Notes: generated from the letters alone by a model not told the origin. DNA of 64,000 bases from Dreissena polymorpha (GCF_020536995.1 NC_068357.1:59215623-59279622), one strand, 5' to 3'. Counted from the stretch's first letter, positions 1 to 11,523 are shown. Translations and numbers: made by a program.

Positions 1-192
1 TCCAGCGCAAATTGCAGCGTAAATTACTATTGCCGGGAGATCACTCTTAACATCAAAATCAAAATCTCCGGTATCAACCGTGATACATCGACTATTTCTG
101 GAATCCTTCGTAAAAAGCGGTGATAGAGTAAAATAATGATTATTGAAAGGAAATAAAAACAATTGACCCTTGCTCTGGGAAAATAGGGTTTA

Positions 193-396
193 ATGCATGT
201 TCCTAAAGTGTTGTCGCAGGTTAACTTGTACGGTCCGCACAGGCTAATCAGGAAGACATTTTCTGGTTTTATGAGATTTTTCGTTCAAAGAAAGCATTTT
301 GAAAAAGAAAATCCAGTCTAGGCCGAAAGTGTTGTCCCAGATAAGCATGTGTGGACCACATAAGCTTATCTGGGACGACACTTCACACACATGCAT
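193..396. mobile_element. Hairpin MITE (CCGCACAGGCTAATCAGG family), copy 1
   Basis: The ends are imperfect inverted repeats: ATGCATGT...AAAGTGTTGTC on the left, and the reverse complement of ATGCATGTGTGTGAAGTGTC on the right. Subterminal hairpins surround GTCCGCACAGGCTAATCAGG and its partner near 330-370. There is no coding capacity. I recognise this as a very abundant short element in Dreissena. Its counterpart in the second large repeat is at 34974-35178, and a decayed relative lies near 56605-56740. Confidence 0.7.
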
Positions 397-2218
397 AAAG
401 CTAATTTCGCCAGAATACATGTATCAGGTGTACCTAACCTAAGCTGTTCACTGCAAACAAATTATAACTAATGTCTAAATGTTAGCACAACAAAATAGAA
501 AGGCAAGACATTTTTACTAAAAAACTACACCATTGAAATCTAGCAAGAACATATCTGATTACCAATCTACAAGATGTGTAAAAAGATGCTTGTAAAATCA
601 TTGCAAGATAAGAAAAATAATGTGAAATAAATCAATTTCTCTAATATTATGTTGAGCTTAAGCATGCCAAATGCTCAAATGGCAAACAACAAATTGCTGC
701 ATGATTGAATAAACAGTTCAATATGTTCCAGCAGAATATTTCTTATTAAGATTGGCCTTATTTTTTTCTAAATCTTAATGAAATACCACTTTAGATATTG
801 GATACAGAGTAGCCAAAATTCTTAGCAATAAAACACATAACACACTCTATTATCATTATCAGAACATTAAGACTGGTCCCTGAAGGTTTTTCTTAAGCTG
901 GCTGTAGCTCCAGTTAATTTGATTCACCTTTGTGCTGGTGTCTCTCCCTGGTAACGTCTAGCTCCTTCAACAGGTGGTCTTAGTTGTAACCAGGAACCTG
1001 CATTTACAGTAGGGAAGTGAATGCAACACATTTGTCTTGTTAAGGTTGAAATCATTTAATATTTAGCTTGATTTATGCAAGAGCTTAGGCCTTATTAAGA
1101 AACGTGAAGTGTATGCAATTGTATAACTGATAACTTATTATAGTTATTTACCTTGAATTTTTCGGGCAAAAAACATTTTAATTCTATTACTGATACCAGC
1201 AGAGTTACCGGTATAACCTGTGCAGTTTGAATCTGACTCAACTTGATACACATGTTAATTTGTATACAGTACTTAAGTGCCGTGTTGTGGAATCTGATTA
1301 TCTGTATTGCAGCGATGTCATTGCCCAATTGGAAAAAGGACGGGTACACTTGCGAATTATTTTTTTTCATTCAAAAGTGTTTGAAATATCCTAAACTATG
1401 GAACTCATTCCATAAATCTTTTTAGAGTTAGCTGCTAAAAGCATTTTTTCCTAATCATTAATTATGTAGGGAGTTTTAAGAACAAATTGAAAGTACAGGA
1501 AGGTCTTGTAAACAATAATTAGGAAGTATTCAATAATAAATGACTTCTTTAAGTTTGCACAGTAAAATAAGTTGCATATGCATGAATATTATGAAACAAT
1601 AGAAATCTTTAGATTGAAAAAGAATTAGTTTGGTATAGACCGTAGTTCCAAAATATCTAGCATATGCCTCTTTAGTGATGCCTACCTGATTACACCTGGG
1701 AGTAATAGTCCAGTGCTGACACTGCCACAGTTCCTGTATTTGCATGTCCATGCCTCCTTCTTTTACTGTCGGGTGCAGATTGCCTTTTCAGCACTAGTGC
1801 TACTGACAGAGGTTACTGGTGCAAGTGCTGGTATTGTGTACTCCTGTCACATGTGTTGACATTCAACAAATCTGCTGCCTTTAAAAGAGCAGCTGCTCTT
1901 TGCTGTTGGCTCATATCTGCAAATGTATTCATGTACATTATTTTTTATTTATAAAAACAAGTCACCATTATGTAGTATAATCATAGAATCGAGAGATAAT
2001 AACTGTTACGTAGTCAGATATTACACTTGCTGATCTAAGTTTCTATACATTTTTCACAGAAATATGATCTTATCTGCTTTGACCATCTAAGTACCATCCT
2101 TATGGGAAATCTTCAACCCACCCCCCATTATCCTACACGTACTAACATCTTGATGTGTTTGTTTGTATGGTGTTTTTGCCTGTGTATTTAACTTACATTA
2201 AGGCAAAGATTCACTTAA

Positions 2219-2373
2219 TTATGCTTCCTGGGTTTCACCAGTACTAGGCTAGGGCTCTGCAGTCTCGCCAGAAGAAACTCCCATGAAAAAAAATCAGCAC
2301 CGCACGTGAGGATCGAACCCAGGTACCCTGAGTTACAAACCGTAAACATTATCTGGGTCACTGAGCTACACAT
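2219..2373 (-). mobile_element. tRNA-derived SINE, copy 1
   Basis: Read on the minus strand the element begins with a tRNA-like head: an A-box-like TGTAGCTCAGTGA and a B-box-like GGTTCGATCC about 45 bases later. A SINE body with GCGAGACTGCAGAGCCCTAG and a short A/T-rich tail follow. Spacing and order fit an internal RNA polymerase III promoter of a tRNA-derived SINE. The anticodon-arm part does not form a convincing functional tRNA. The duplicate at 36992-37146 was copied with the large repeat and is not an independent insertion. Confidence 0.7.
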
Positions 2374-3608
2374 TATAGATGCAAAGAAAAATAAGATCGA
2401 TCTACCATTTAAGTCTATACAAGAAACATCTTCATTAAATGTGTCTGTTTGAAGACACCTGTTAGATAACTGTTCAACACATACTGTGATCAACTCAAAC
2501 CCATTTTGGTCAACTTATACCTGTTTTTGGTCAACTGGTACCTATCCAAAGTCATCTCGTACCCAATACACAGAAACAGGTGTAAGATGGTCAACATATA
2601 TTGATAATAGTATAAAACAGTATCCGAAATATAAATATTTAATATGAAAAAGAGAAACCATTTAATTCCAAAAAACATAATTATTTTTGTTCGTAAATGA
2701 GGTAACTGTGCATACTTATTTTCTCACATTGCTTTCCATTTTAATTAGCTCTTTGTATGAATTTCCATGTCGTATTGGGGATAAACTAGTAAAAAACAAT
2801 TAAAAAAAATGAAATCATTTGAATAAGATACAATGTAACCAACCTAGGTATCAACCGATTTGATTAGATAAATGACAGTGTTATGAAGATATGCGATGAA
2901 AACAGAATGAAATTAATAGTTAATTTCAAACAAGCCAACAGTTAGACGTTTTGATCATCGTAACCCACATTCGTTACAACAATACTATGGGACGTTTGAC
3001 GTGTTTACAAATGAAAACAAGATTACGTTCATTAACTTCAAATAGAACTTAATCACAAACCAAATGACAACTCAACGTTCGAAATGTGGATTACAATCGT
3101 ATGCAATTTACCTAATAAACAAGTACACTAAACAAGTAACCTTTACCTGAATAAGAACAGTGGAAAATACGTTCGAAACGACGCGGTAGAGTAATTCATC
3201 TGGTAGATATATAATACAACACCGTTCTAAAAATTAACCTTTTACGAAAACTACCGTAAACGACCGACAACTCTGGTTCTCCGTCGTTTATGAATTCAGT
3301 ATTACTAATGCATTCGTCTTAATGCATTCGGCATTCGGCTTACTTCATGTGAGCTGCTGCCTTGTGCTTATTCATTTCGCTAAGTAGAACTTACAAAAGA
3401 TGCCATTTTCTAGCAATACTAAGTATTGAAATGATAATATTTCAGCCACATGAACAATTTAACAGAAATAATTCATTTGTCATTTACTCGACAGAATACA
3501 TGATTAACATACATCGAGTAAACATTAAAAAGTAGTATGCAAGCGATATTTCACTAACTGATAGAAACAAGCATAAAGGCGTAAGGAAGACGCAATTATG
3601 TTGTAACA

Positions 3609-3712
3609 AATAAAATAAAGCAAAATGCAATTGTAATTTAGCAGTATGCAATTGTCATTTAGCTGTATGCAATTGTCAATTAGCAATATGTAATTGTCAT
3701 TTGTCAACATGA
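3609..3712 (+). repeat. Diverged 21-bp tandem repeat cluster, copy 1
   Basis: About four to five tandem 21-bp units built on TATGCAATTGTCATTTAGC. Aligned with the main array monomer (TGCATTTGTCATTATGTTG) roughly two thirds of positions agree and the period is identical. It lies about 400 bases outside the left end of the palindrome. The equivalent cluster in copy 2 is at about 38386-38480. Confidence 0.7.
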
Positions 3713-4185
3713 ATGGACTGGCGGATATTCTCTTCCATAGAAAGTGGCTTCTTTGCCTATAGATTGCCTATAGATAACGCGATATTCCGGATGAGTTTTA
3801 TAGACTTTTTTGACCCCCAATAACACTGGTAAAAGGGGGTTGTTTCATATACATGTATGTATTATGCAAATGCAAACAAAATTAATTTATAAAGAACATT
3901 AGCTATGTGTAACGGGTATTTCGGTACTTAAAACACGCTCCCAAACGCTTTCGTGCTTACCGAAATATAACCTGTTCCTACGTTTAATGGTGGTAATAGT
4001 AATAAATTAACGCCTCTACACTGGTATTTACCCATGTTATTTAAGAAGATACCAACAAAACATTTTATCCACATGTATTCGACACGAAAAACGCGTTATA
4101 AGTGGTATTTTATGGAACGCCAATGCTGCCTTCTGATGGCACTGGTCTTTATGTTCAGTGTATTTACTAAGTTGTTTTGTGTAAA

Positions 4186-4960
4186 CTACATTTTGATCTG
4201 TAGAAACATCATTTCGTTCTGTACATTTTTCATTATGCTATGTGCATTTGCAATATCGGCTTGTACTAACGACATTTTGTTAGGTGCATACATCATTTCG
4301 TTCTGTGCATTTGTCATTATTTTGTGTGCATTTACCAACCCGTTTTGTACTAACGACAATTTGTTAGATGCAAGCATCATTTCGTTGTGTGCATTTGTCA
4401 TTATGTTGTGTGCATTTACTAACTCGTTCTGTATTAATGACATTTCATTGAGTGCATACATTATTTCGCTGTGTGCATTTGTCATTATGTTGTGTGCATT
4501 TGTCAGTCATTATGTTGTGTGCATTTGTCATTATGTTGTGAGCATGTGTCATTATGTTGTGTGCATTTGTCATTATGTTGTGTGCATTTGCCATTATGTT
4601 GCGTGCATTTGTCATTATGTCGTGTGCATTTGTCAATATGTTGTGTGCATTTGTCATTATGTTGTGTGCATTTGTCATTATGTTGTGTGCATTTGTCATT
4701 ATGCTGTGTGCATTTGTTATTATGTTGTGTGCATTTGTCATTATGTTGTGTGCATTTGTCATTATGTTGTGTGCATTTGTCATTATGTTATGTGCATTTA
4801 GTAACTTGTTCTGTACTAACGACAGTTCGTTCTATGAGTTTGTCATTGTGTTATGTGCATTTACTAATTCGTTCTGTACAAACGACATTATGTTTTGTGC
4901 ATACATCATTTCATTATGTGCCAACGCCGTTATCATGTTCGGATACATTACACTGGGCAA
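4186..4960 (+). repeat. 21-bp tandem array, left arm, copy 1 (84-bp higher-order units)
   Basis: The monomer is 21 bp with core TGCATTTGTCATTATG. At the outer side four monomer types alternate and give an exact 84-bp period: the TGTACTAAC-type monomer falls at 4262, 4346 and, as TGTATTAAT, at 4430. From about 4480 to 4800 the array is about 14 nearly identical copies of one monomer, and mixed types return at the inner side to about 4960. Because 21 is divisible by three the array stays open in several frames on both strands (repeating CHYVVCI or AHNIMTN peptides); these are not evidence of a protein. Confidence 0.95.
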
Positions 4961-5164
4961 TAAAAGAGATAACACCGTTGCGAAAAAAATGCGGAAAATG
5001 TAACCACGTTGGAAGGCGCTCTCGCAGCTGTTGGCCTTAGCGCCATTTTACCGAGATTTATAAGCGAAAATATTGATTTCAAGATAATGAACGAAATGTC
5101 TGATCTTGAATTTAGTAGAATTGGAGTGGAAACCGTTGGGGATCGCTTATGGTTGCGAAAATAG

Positions 5165-5430
5165 CGCCTGATGGTAGTGATACAGTTCATACAAGCCACA
5201 GAAGCACGCCAGCACCATCAGCAACAGGTAATTTTAATGAAGATAAATTTTACGAAGAAAATTTAAAAGCGGTGTTAAAAAGTTGTTGTTTTTTCAATAA
5301 TTATAATATCTCAAGATCAAACTTGCATTTTCTTCGTATAATTTATATTGATTACAATTACCTGTTGCTGATATATCTGGCGTGCTACTGTGGCTTGTAT
5401 GAACTGTATCACTACCATCAGTTGCTGTTT
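5165..5430. repeat. Central hairpin of the palindrome, copy 1
   Basis: CTGATGGTAGTGATACAG at about 5168 and its following 60 bases return inverted at 5359-5430, with an AT-rich loop of about 120 bases. The axis of the whole palindrome passes through this loop, near 5297. In copy 2 the corresponding hairpin is at about 39930-40190. Confidence 0.85.
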
Positions 5431-5443
5431 GTCGCAACCTTAA

Positions 5444-5948
5444 AAGGGCCGTCCAACAGATTTTGGCATGTATTGAAGCATGTCATTAAATGCTTTATAT
5501 TGATAAATTTAAACATTTGACTCAAAATTCTCCATTAAAAAAACAAGCACACAATTTAAAAAAAGGAAAAAAGTAACCTTCAACAGGGCTCGAACAACTG
5601 ACCACTAGAGTCCTGGAGTAAAAAGTCTCCCGCCTAGACCACTCGACCATCCATGCTCATGCTTTGAGCGGATGTATTTTTTACCTATATAAGCAATCCT
5701 CGTAGTTTCCCAAAATATAACTACAACAACAGAACTTTTCAAATTATTCAATCGCTTCGCGTGGCACGTGGCTTTATAATTTTCAGGTTTTCAAATCGTC
5801 AAAAGATGCATATAATGGATATTTAAGAGCATGGTAAATGGTCAGTATTACTATTGCCTCAAAAATAGCATAACAAAAACGAAAATTTGCGAATCTGAAA
5901 CAACTTTTTTTTAATTTTGTCAATTTACCAATCAGTTGGACGGCCCCT
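5444..5948. mobile_element. TTAA-flanked MITE with tRNA-like core, copy 1
   Basis: A 505-bp element bounded by TTAA on both sides (5440-5443 and 5949-5952). Terminal inverted repeats are A(A/G)GGGCCGTCCAAC and its complement. It interrupts the right arm of the palindrome; the uninterrupted left arm reads GGGGATCGCTTATGGTTGCG, so the empty site differs from TTAA by one base. On the minus strand about 5575-5660 resembles a class II tRNA (Leu/Ser type), with D-arm GGTCGAGTGGTCTAGGCGG and T-arm GTTCGAGCCCTGTTG. It has no coding capacity. TTAA duplication suggests mobilisation by a piggyBac-like transposase, which is inference. Confidence 0.85.
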
Positions 5949-6086
5949 TTAAGCGATCCCCAATCGTCTCCTATCCGATTCTACTTAATTCACGATCAGA
6001 CATTTTTTCATCATCTATAAATCAATCGTTTCGCTTATCAATCTCTGTAAAATGGCGCTAAGGCCAACAGCTCCGAGAGCGCCTTC

Positions 6087-6513
6087 CAGGTCTTAATATA
6101 CTTAATAGTTTCCCCATATAATTCAATGTAAAAGCGACAACTTTAAGCGAAAATAAATGCAACATTTTGCACATAGAGACCCCCATAACCATACCTTTTC
6201 TTAAAGGTCATTCTAAGCGGAATCAAGTTATGCAATACAAAGATATTCATGTTCAAACCAAGAAAGAACTTGACACGAATCAAAATCGACAGTTTTTGTA
6301 ACTTTTTTCGGCCGTTTCTTAGTGGAATATAACCTTTGTCAGTGCAATGCTTTAGTATAGTCTTCAAGTTTATCATATTTCAGGGATTCAGTATCTCCGA
6401 AAGATAAAACCCGAACAATAGTTTGAAGTGTAATGCAAGCCTACCTGTCAACTATGATATTTATTAAGAGAGTACAGCCCTACATGAAACGATTATTTAG
6501 TATACTCAACCTG
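6087..6513. mobile_element. About 425-bp insertion in right palindrome arm (MITE-like), copy 1
   Basis: Aligning the two arms shows that the block between GCGCCTTCCA and ACCTGGTTAC in the right arm has no counterpart in the left arm, where the corresponding sequences are contiguous. The inserted block ends in an imperfect inverted pair, TAATATACTTAATAGT at the left and the complement of GAGTATACTAAATAAT at the right. A clean target duplication is not visible. The same insertion is in copy 2 (about 42505-42935), so it predates the large duplication. Confidence 0.6.
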
Positions 6514-6587
6514 GTTACATTTCCCGCATTTTTTCGCACCGGTGTTATCTATTTTATTGCCCAGTGTAATGTATCCGAACATGATAA

Positions 6588-7335
6588 CAACGTTGGCACA
6601 TAACGAAATGATGTATGCACAAAACATAATGTCGTTAGTACAGAACGAATTAGTAAATGCACATAACATAATGAAAATGCACAAAAGGAAATAATTACAT
6701 GTTTGCAAAAAATATAATGTCGTTTGTACAGAACGAATTAGTAAATACACATAATAAAATGACAAATTCATGCACAGAACGAACTGTCGTTAGAACAGAA
6801 CACGTTTCTAAATGCACATAACATAACGACAAATGCACAGAACATAATGACAAATGCACACAACATAATGAAAATGCACACATCATATTGACAAATGCAC
6901 ACAACATAATGACAAATGCACACAACATAATGACAAATGCACACAACATAATGACAAATGCACACAACATAATGAAACATGCACACAACATAATGACACA
7001 TGCACACAACATAATGACACATGTACTTAATGAAATGTCATTAATACAGAACGAGTTAGTAAATGCACAAAACATAATGACAAATGCACACAACGAAATG
7101 ATGTATGCACCTAACAAATTGTCGTTAGTACAAAACGGGTTGGTAAATGCACACAACATAATGACGAATGCACAGAACGAAATGATGTATGCACCTAACA
7201 AAATGTCGTTAGTACAAAACGATATTGTAAATGCACATAGCATAAAAAAATGTACAGAACAAAATGATGTTTCTACAGGACAAAATGTAGTTTACACAAA
7301 CAGCTTAGTAAATGCACAGAACATAACGACCAGTG
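6588..7335 (-). repeat. 21-bp tandem array, right arm, copy 1
   Basis: This is the inverted partner of the left array: monomers read ACAAATGCACACAACATAAT on the plus strand. The homogeneous core holds about nine copies (6850-7030), fewer than the left array and fewer than the same array in copy 2. Mixed monomers flank both sides in mirror order to the left arm. Confidence 0.93.
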
Positions 7336-7859
7336 CCATCAGAAGGCAGCATTGGCGTTCCATAGTATTTCGCTTAATTTTTAAACGCTCTCTGACGCCG
7401 CCCGGGTACCAAACTCCCCCATGTTATTATGTATACGAGTTATATTAATAATATTTAACATTGCTTATGGAACATTTATCAATGATAACAATTGAACGTT
7501 CAAAATAACAAAACGGTTTCATCGAAACGTTTATTATTAAAATATTAACATAAAATAGTGTTCACTCTTTTCTGACATGAAAAGGGATGTAAAACGTTGA
7601 TTTCGTTAAGTTACGCAAATACCAATATTCCCTATAAGTTAACATATACACGTGCTATAATTTATACTTAATATTGCTAATATGACATTTCCATTTTGAA
7701 ATATAGATTTTCTATCAGGGAGATTTTGGTAATTTTGGTTATTCTACACATTGAAGCTTTCACTCGCACACGTCATTTGGTACCGGGTAAGGGCAGACAA
7801 AGCTATGGCCCGTGAGTGGGAAGCTATTTCGCTAAAAATCCATGAATATAGTAACAATA

Positions 7860-10800
7860 TAATATATTTTCAATCCAATGTTGTACTAGTGTAATTTTAT
7901 CATATTTCATAATGAACTCCTATTAGTGTACTATACCAAAGCTCAAAAGTGTACTAGGACGTGCAAAACATTTAAAGTTAAAACATGTGTTCATTTCAAC
8001 TTTTAATATTTTTTGAGACTAGTAAAACCCTGCATGATACGAATATTTAATATACTTTAGAATCAGTGTTAATTTTACGTCTTGGAGGTAACTGGTAGTA
8101 ATTAAATGCATTAGAGAATATAGATGGTGACGATCACTAGTTTAAGACCGAGGTGTACACAATGAAACAAATGTGATTAAAAACGTGTTGTTCCCCTTTT
8201 TGTCATAATTTTGTTGCCAAATTTTAATGGCAATCGTATCAATTAAGGTTCCTGTAGGGCTTCAGTTTGAAAAATGTGGGACCCTAGATTGAACTCAATT
8301 TTACTAAACGAAAGTGCCACATTGAAAATGTATACATATATGCTTAAAAGGATGGTTTTCCTTCAAACTGCTACCAATATTGTACAGCAACATCTCATAC
8401 AATCGACAAAATCAATCAAAATACAGAGCGATTTTAACACTAAAATATACATTATTTTCAAAAATCTGAATCATGTTTTCAATGTAGTTCGATGGAAAGT
8501 ATAGCACTAGTAAATAATATCGACATTGACGAAATGTAAGTTACGCATAAAAAGTGAATAAAGTTTTACAAATCTAAATATCAAAACTGGAACACATGTC
8601 ATTTCATCAAGATGGGGGCAGCCATTTTTAAATTCATGAAATTGAAAGAAACATGCTAAAACTCACTCATCACCTAATTGACATTCCAAATGGTTGACGA
8701 TGAAAAATGCATTGGATTGTAATCTTTCCGTTGATGTGTGCAAACTGCATGATCAGACCTCATAAACACTCAAAAAAACAAAACAAACTTTGTACGAAGA
8801 ATTTCACCAATGTTTACAATTGTTGTCGAATCACATGTACTTGTATTATTGCGCACTAAATATTACGCTTACAGGCTGACAGAAAGATCGAAACGAAACT
8901 CCGTTCAATCATCACGGTATACTATTTTATTGATAATAAAATTATAGAATAATACATCGCTTCAACAACCGAAAAGTAAAAATAATTCTGTTATACAGGT
9001 TTTTAATAACGAAAGTGACAACAACGGAAGTCGGATGGATATTCTGTGAGATGCACTTTCGGCTCCAGAAAAACAATAAAAATACACTAAAAAAAGACGG
9101 GTGGGGGACAAGTTTCAGCTGGAAAGATTTGCAATGGGTTAGAGGATTGTATCTCTGTGTGATCATTTCTGTTATTAATGGCGATCTCTTCCTGATTAAT
9201 GTTCACAGTTGTTTTACTACTGTTGCGGCGGCCAATCTGTCACAAAAAAATGATGTGTTTTCTTACCATTCAACGTGATTTCGACCGATTTGTAATGCAC
9301 GTTTTTTACGGGAGCACAGCGAGTGCCACGCTTTCAAAAATGGGTAGAAGGAATCGAAATATAAAAAAAAATCGGTTAGAGCCAATTTCTTTATATTTCT
9401 TCACTATTTTATATGTCCGTCTGCAATCTATTTCAATTTGAGATGGTTTAAAATTTGCAATTTTGTTAAGGGTTAAATAGCAAAATTGTTAAGCCTTTGA
9501 AATACAATGGTGACTCTTATTATCCACCATAACTGGATTTTTAAAAAGTAGTTACGTTTAGTTATTTTTAGAACTTTTTTTTAGGAAATTTATCCAAAAA
9601 AATGCAGTTGAATAAAAACTCATTTGTTGTTTTCTGACAATAATTTTCTGTGAAATGTTGCTAACTTGACCTTGAATATGTATATAGCTTTGTATTTATT
9701 CAACTTACAGTAGTGCAAATCCTTCCTTACTTTAGATTGAGATTTTACAAAATTGGTGTAAAAATGTATTGGTTTTAAACCAAAATATGAATAAAGCAAA
9801 AAAATATTGAATGTCAAAAATGAGTTTATGTTATTCTATCCGTTTTTAGCTTTAAAATGATATATAGTTTGACCATATTGTACCACATTGAATGAAGAAA
9901 ACCAAAAGCGAAGTTTTAATGAATTTTATCACTCCCATGAACCTTAATCCAAAATACTCCCTATTTATAACGCTGTTTTATCTTAAAGTAATATTACTAC
10001 TCCACATTAAACAACTGGAAACATAATATGATAATGCTTTTAGAAGGCAATTCGTATTGTGATATATTGTATTTATTAACTAGATTCTTTGCATATATCA
10101 TACGACGGCAAGTGAACATATGAGGATTTTACCTATTAAAGCATTTTAATAGATAGTAGGAACAATTCAACCACTACGTCGCCAACAATGCATGAACACC
10201 CCTTTACATTTATTTTGACTTTATTGATATCTTGGCTCACTTTTTCGAAACATAATTTAAAACATTTCATCAGTAGCTCCAAGATTAAGACTGGTAAATG
10301 CATACTTTTCCTGAAAAGTATTGTGTAGTTACCAGGTGAGTGTTGTTTTGAATTGCTGATCATTTTTTGTGTGTAATCAAACTGACAAAGTTGTACATGT
10401 TCACATAAATAAAACCAATTCTATAACCGTCCGGGAAATAAATGTTAAACTTGAAAAGCTTTTTAAACTCTGTTTATTAAGTTATATTGGTCCATTTCCC
10501 TTTTTAATTGACTACATTGCCGAATAAATTAACATATTTCTTTAAACATATATACACGTTAACACTATATGTGCAATGATTAGTTTGTGATATGATTTAT
10601 AACGTGGCATGAGCCTTGAACTGTTAAAAACGCATTCAAATATCAATCAATTTAACGAAGAAACACACGCATATTATTGAAGACAGCGCACGTTAAAACG
10701 TTTACAAACATATTAAGAATGACAATGACTTTTGTCTCAAAATTAAAACTCTTAAAATGAACTTATCGTGGGTTACTTTAATGATGAATTGTCCAATTAG

Positions 10801-11450
10801 TTATTTTTGGACGTCACATGGGCAAAATTATATGTTTTAAAAATTATTGCATTTTATCCTGTGTACTTTCTTTACCAATTTTTAATATAAAGCATGTGTT
10901 AAATGTATCGTAAATCGCTTAAATTACTCAAATATTCATATATACAGACACTAAAAGTAATGCACTCGCTTCTTTTTTTAATTCGTACAAACACATCACA
11001 TAAATCGTGAGATGTTTGAAAAGCACGTAAGTTCCGATATTAACCCAGGTCCTAAATATGTCAAACGTTTGAGATTATTTTTAAATGTTAAATGTCATTG
11101 CGACCTTGTCTTTTGACATGTTGAACTGACCATATAAAATAACTATTTAATTGGCGTATTATGTTTAATTCAAAATTATGTTTCAGATAATCATTTTTCT
11201 ACCGCATGCATGTAAAAGATATTTGTAAAATCAATGCATGTCTTTCTCTGTTTCTTTAAAAAGAAACCCATAGATTTTTTTTTATTGAAATCCATTAATT
11301 GTCTTCCCAAAAATCCACACGTGTGGCAATAACGTTACCTCGTTGAGAAACATGTCACCACTACTGCTGATTCGACTGGGCTTGCACTTTGTTTTCAAAA
11401 CTCCGTTTTGTGTTGAACGAGTCATACAAACACAAGGAAAAACAAAACAG
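7860..11450. other. No recognisable gene
   Basis: AT-rich sequence without a recognisable protein. About 7923-8030 shows a weaker resemblance to 44474-44590 (shared GTGTACTAGGACGTGC), just past the end of the large repeat. 8243 and 9960 carry a short inverted pair (ATTAAGGTTC/GAACCTTAAT) that could be ends of a decayed 1.7-kb element, but internal support is weak. Short open frames around 9015-9440 show no family I know. Confidence 0.5.
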
Positions 11451-11523
11451 TATTTTTATATTGGTTTAATATAAGTATGTTTTTCTGGAAGGCTAGTTGA
11501 GACAGTGTGAAAATACACGATAT

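Larger units (their letters stand above)
4111..7365. mobile_element. Foldback-like palindromic element with opposed 21-bp arrays, copy 1
   Basis: The left arm (4111 to about 5297) reappears in inverted order from about 5297 to 7365. The outermost match is TATGGAACGCCAATGCTGCC at 4111 against its reverse complement ending at 7365. Inward come the 21-bp arrays, the block around GGAAGGCGCTCTC (5012; inverse near 6085), the block around GGGGATCGCTTA (5138; inverse near 5950), and a central hairpin. Subtracting two insertions in the right arm (5444-5948 and about 6087-6513), both arms are about 1.15 kb. Long inverted repeats made of short tandem repeats are the hallmark of Foldback-type DNA elements. 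No transposase is present and target-site duplications are not clear, so the class is inferred from architecture. Confidence 0.75.
1..7859. repeat. Large direct repeat, copy 1 (segmental duplication)
   Basis: This stretch matches 34782-44398 almost base for base in the same orientation, with scattered substitutions and small indels. The match starts at the first base of the window, so its true left end may lie outside. High identity stops at 7859 (copy 2: 44398). The unit contains a hairpin MITE, a tRNA-derived SINE, a diverged 21-bp repeat cluster and a large palindrome with 21-bp arrays. No intact protein gene is recognisable in it; the long open frames over the arrays arise because 21 is a multiple of three. 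Copy 1 lacks the PIF/Harbinger insertion found in copy 2 and so preserves the empty site. Confidence 0.95.

Noticed and set aside
1243-1425. Open frame kept in both large copies (about 1243-1425 and 36016-36198)
   Set aside because: Conservation is explained by recent duplication; the peptide has no recognisable features.
2219-2373. Functional tRNA gene
   Set aside because: The A and B boxes are there but the cloverleaf fails and a SINE body follows; the tRNA-like cores at 5575-5660 and 59245-59325 are likewise parts of repeats.
4480-4800. CRISPR-like array
   Set aside because: Units are contiguous 21-bp repeats without unique spacers, in a eukaryotic context.
4034-5040. Long open frames encoding repeating CHYVVCI, MLCAFVI or AHNIMTN peptides (also 6695-7448, 38801-39806, 43117-43873)
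   Set aside because: They are produced by a 21-bp array that is open in several frames on both strands; no codon bias, no consistent start, and both strands read equally well.
8243-9962. A 1.7-kb element with ATTAAGGTTC inverted ends
   Set aside because: Only about ten bases match well and inner similarity is too weak to call by eye.
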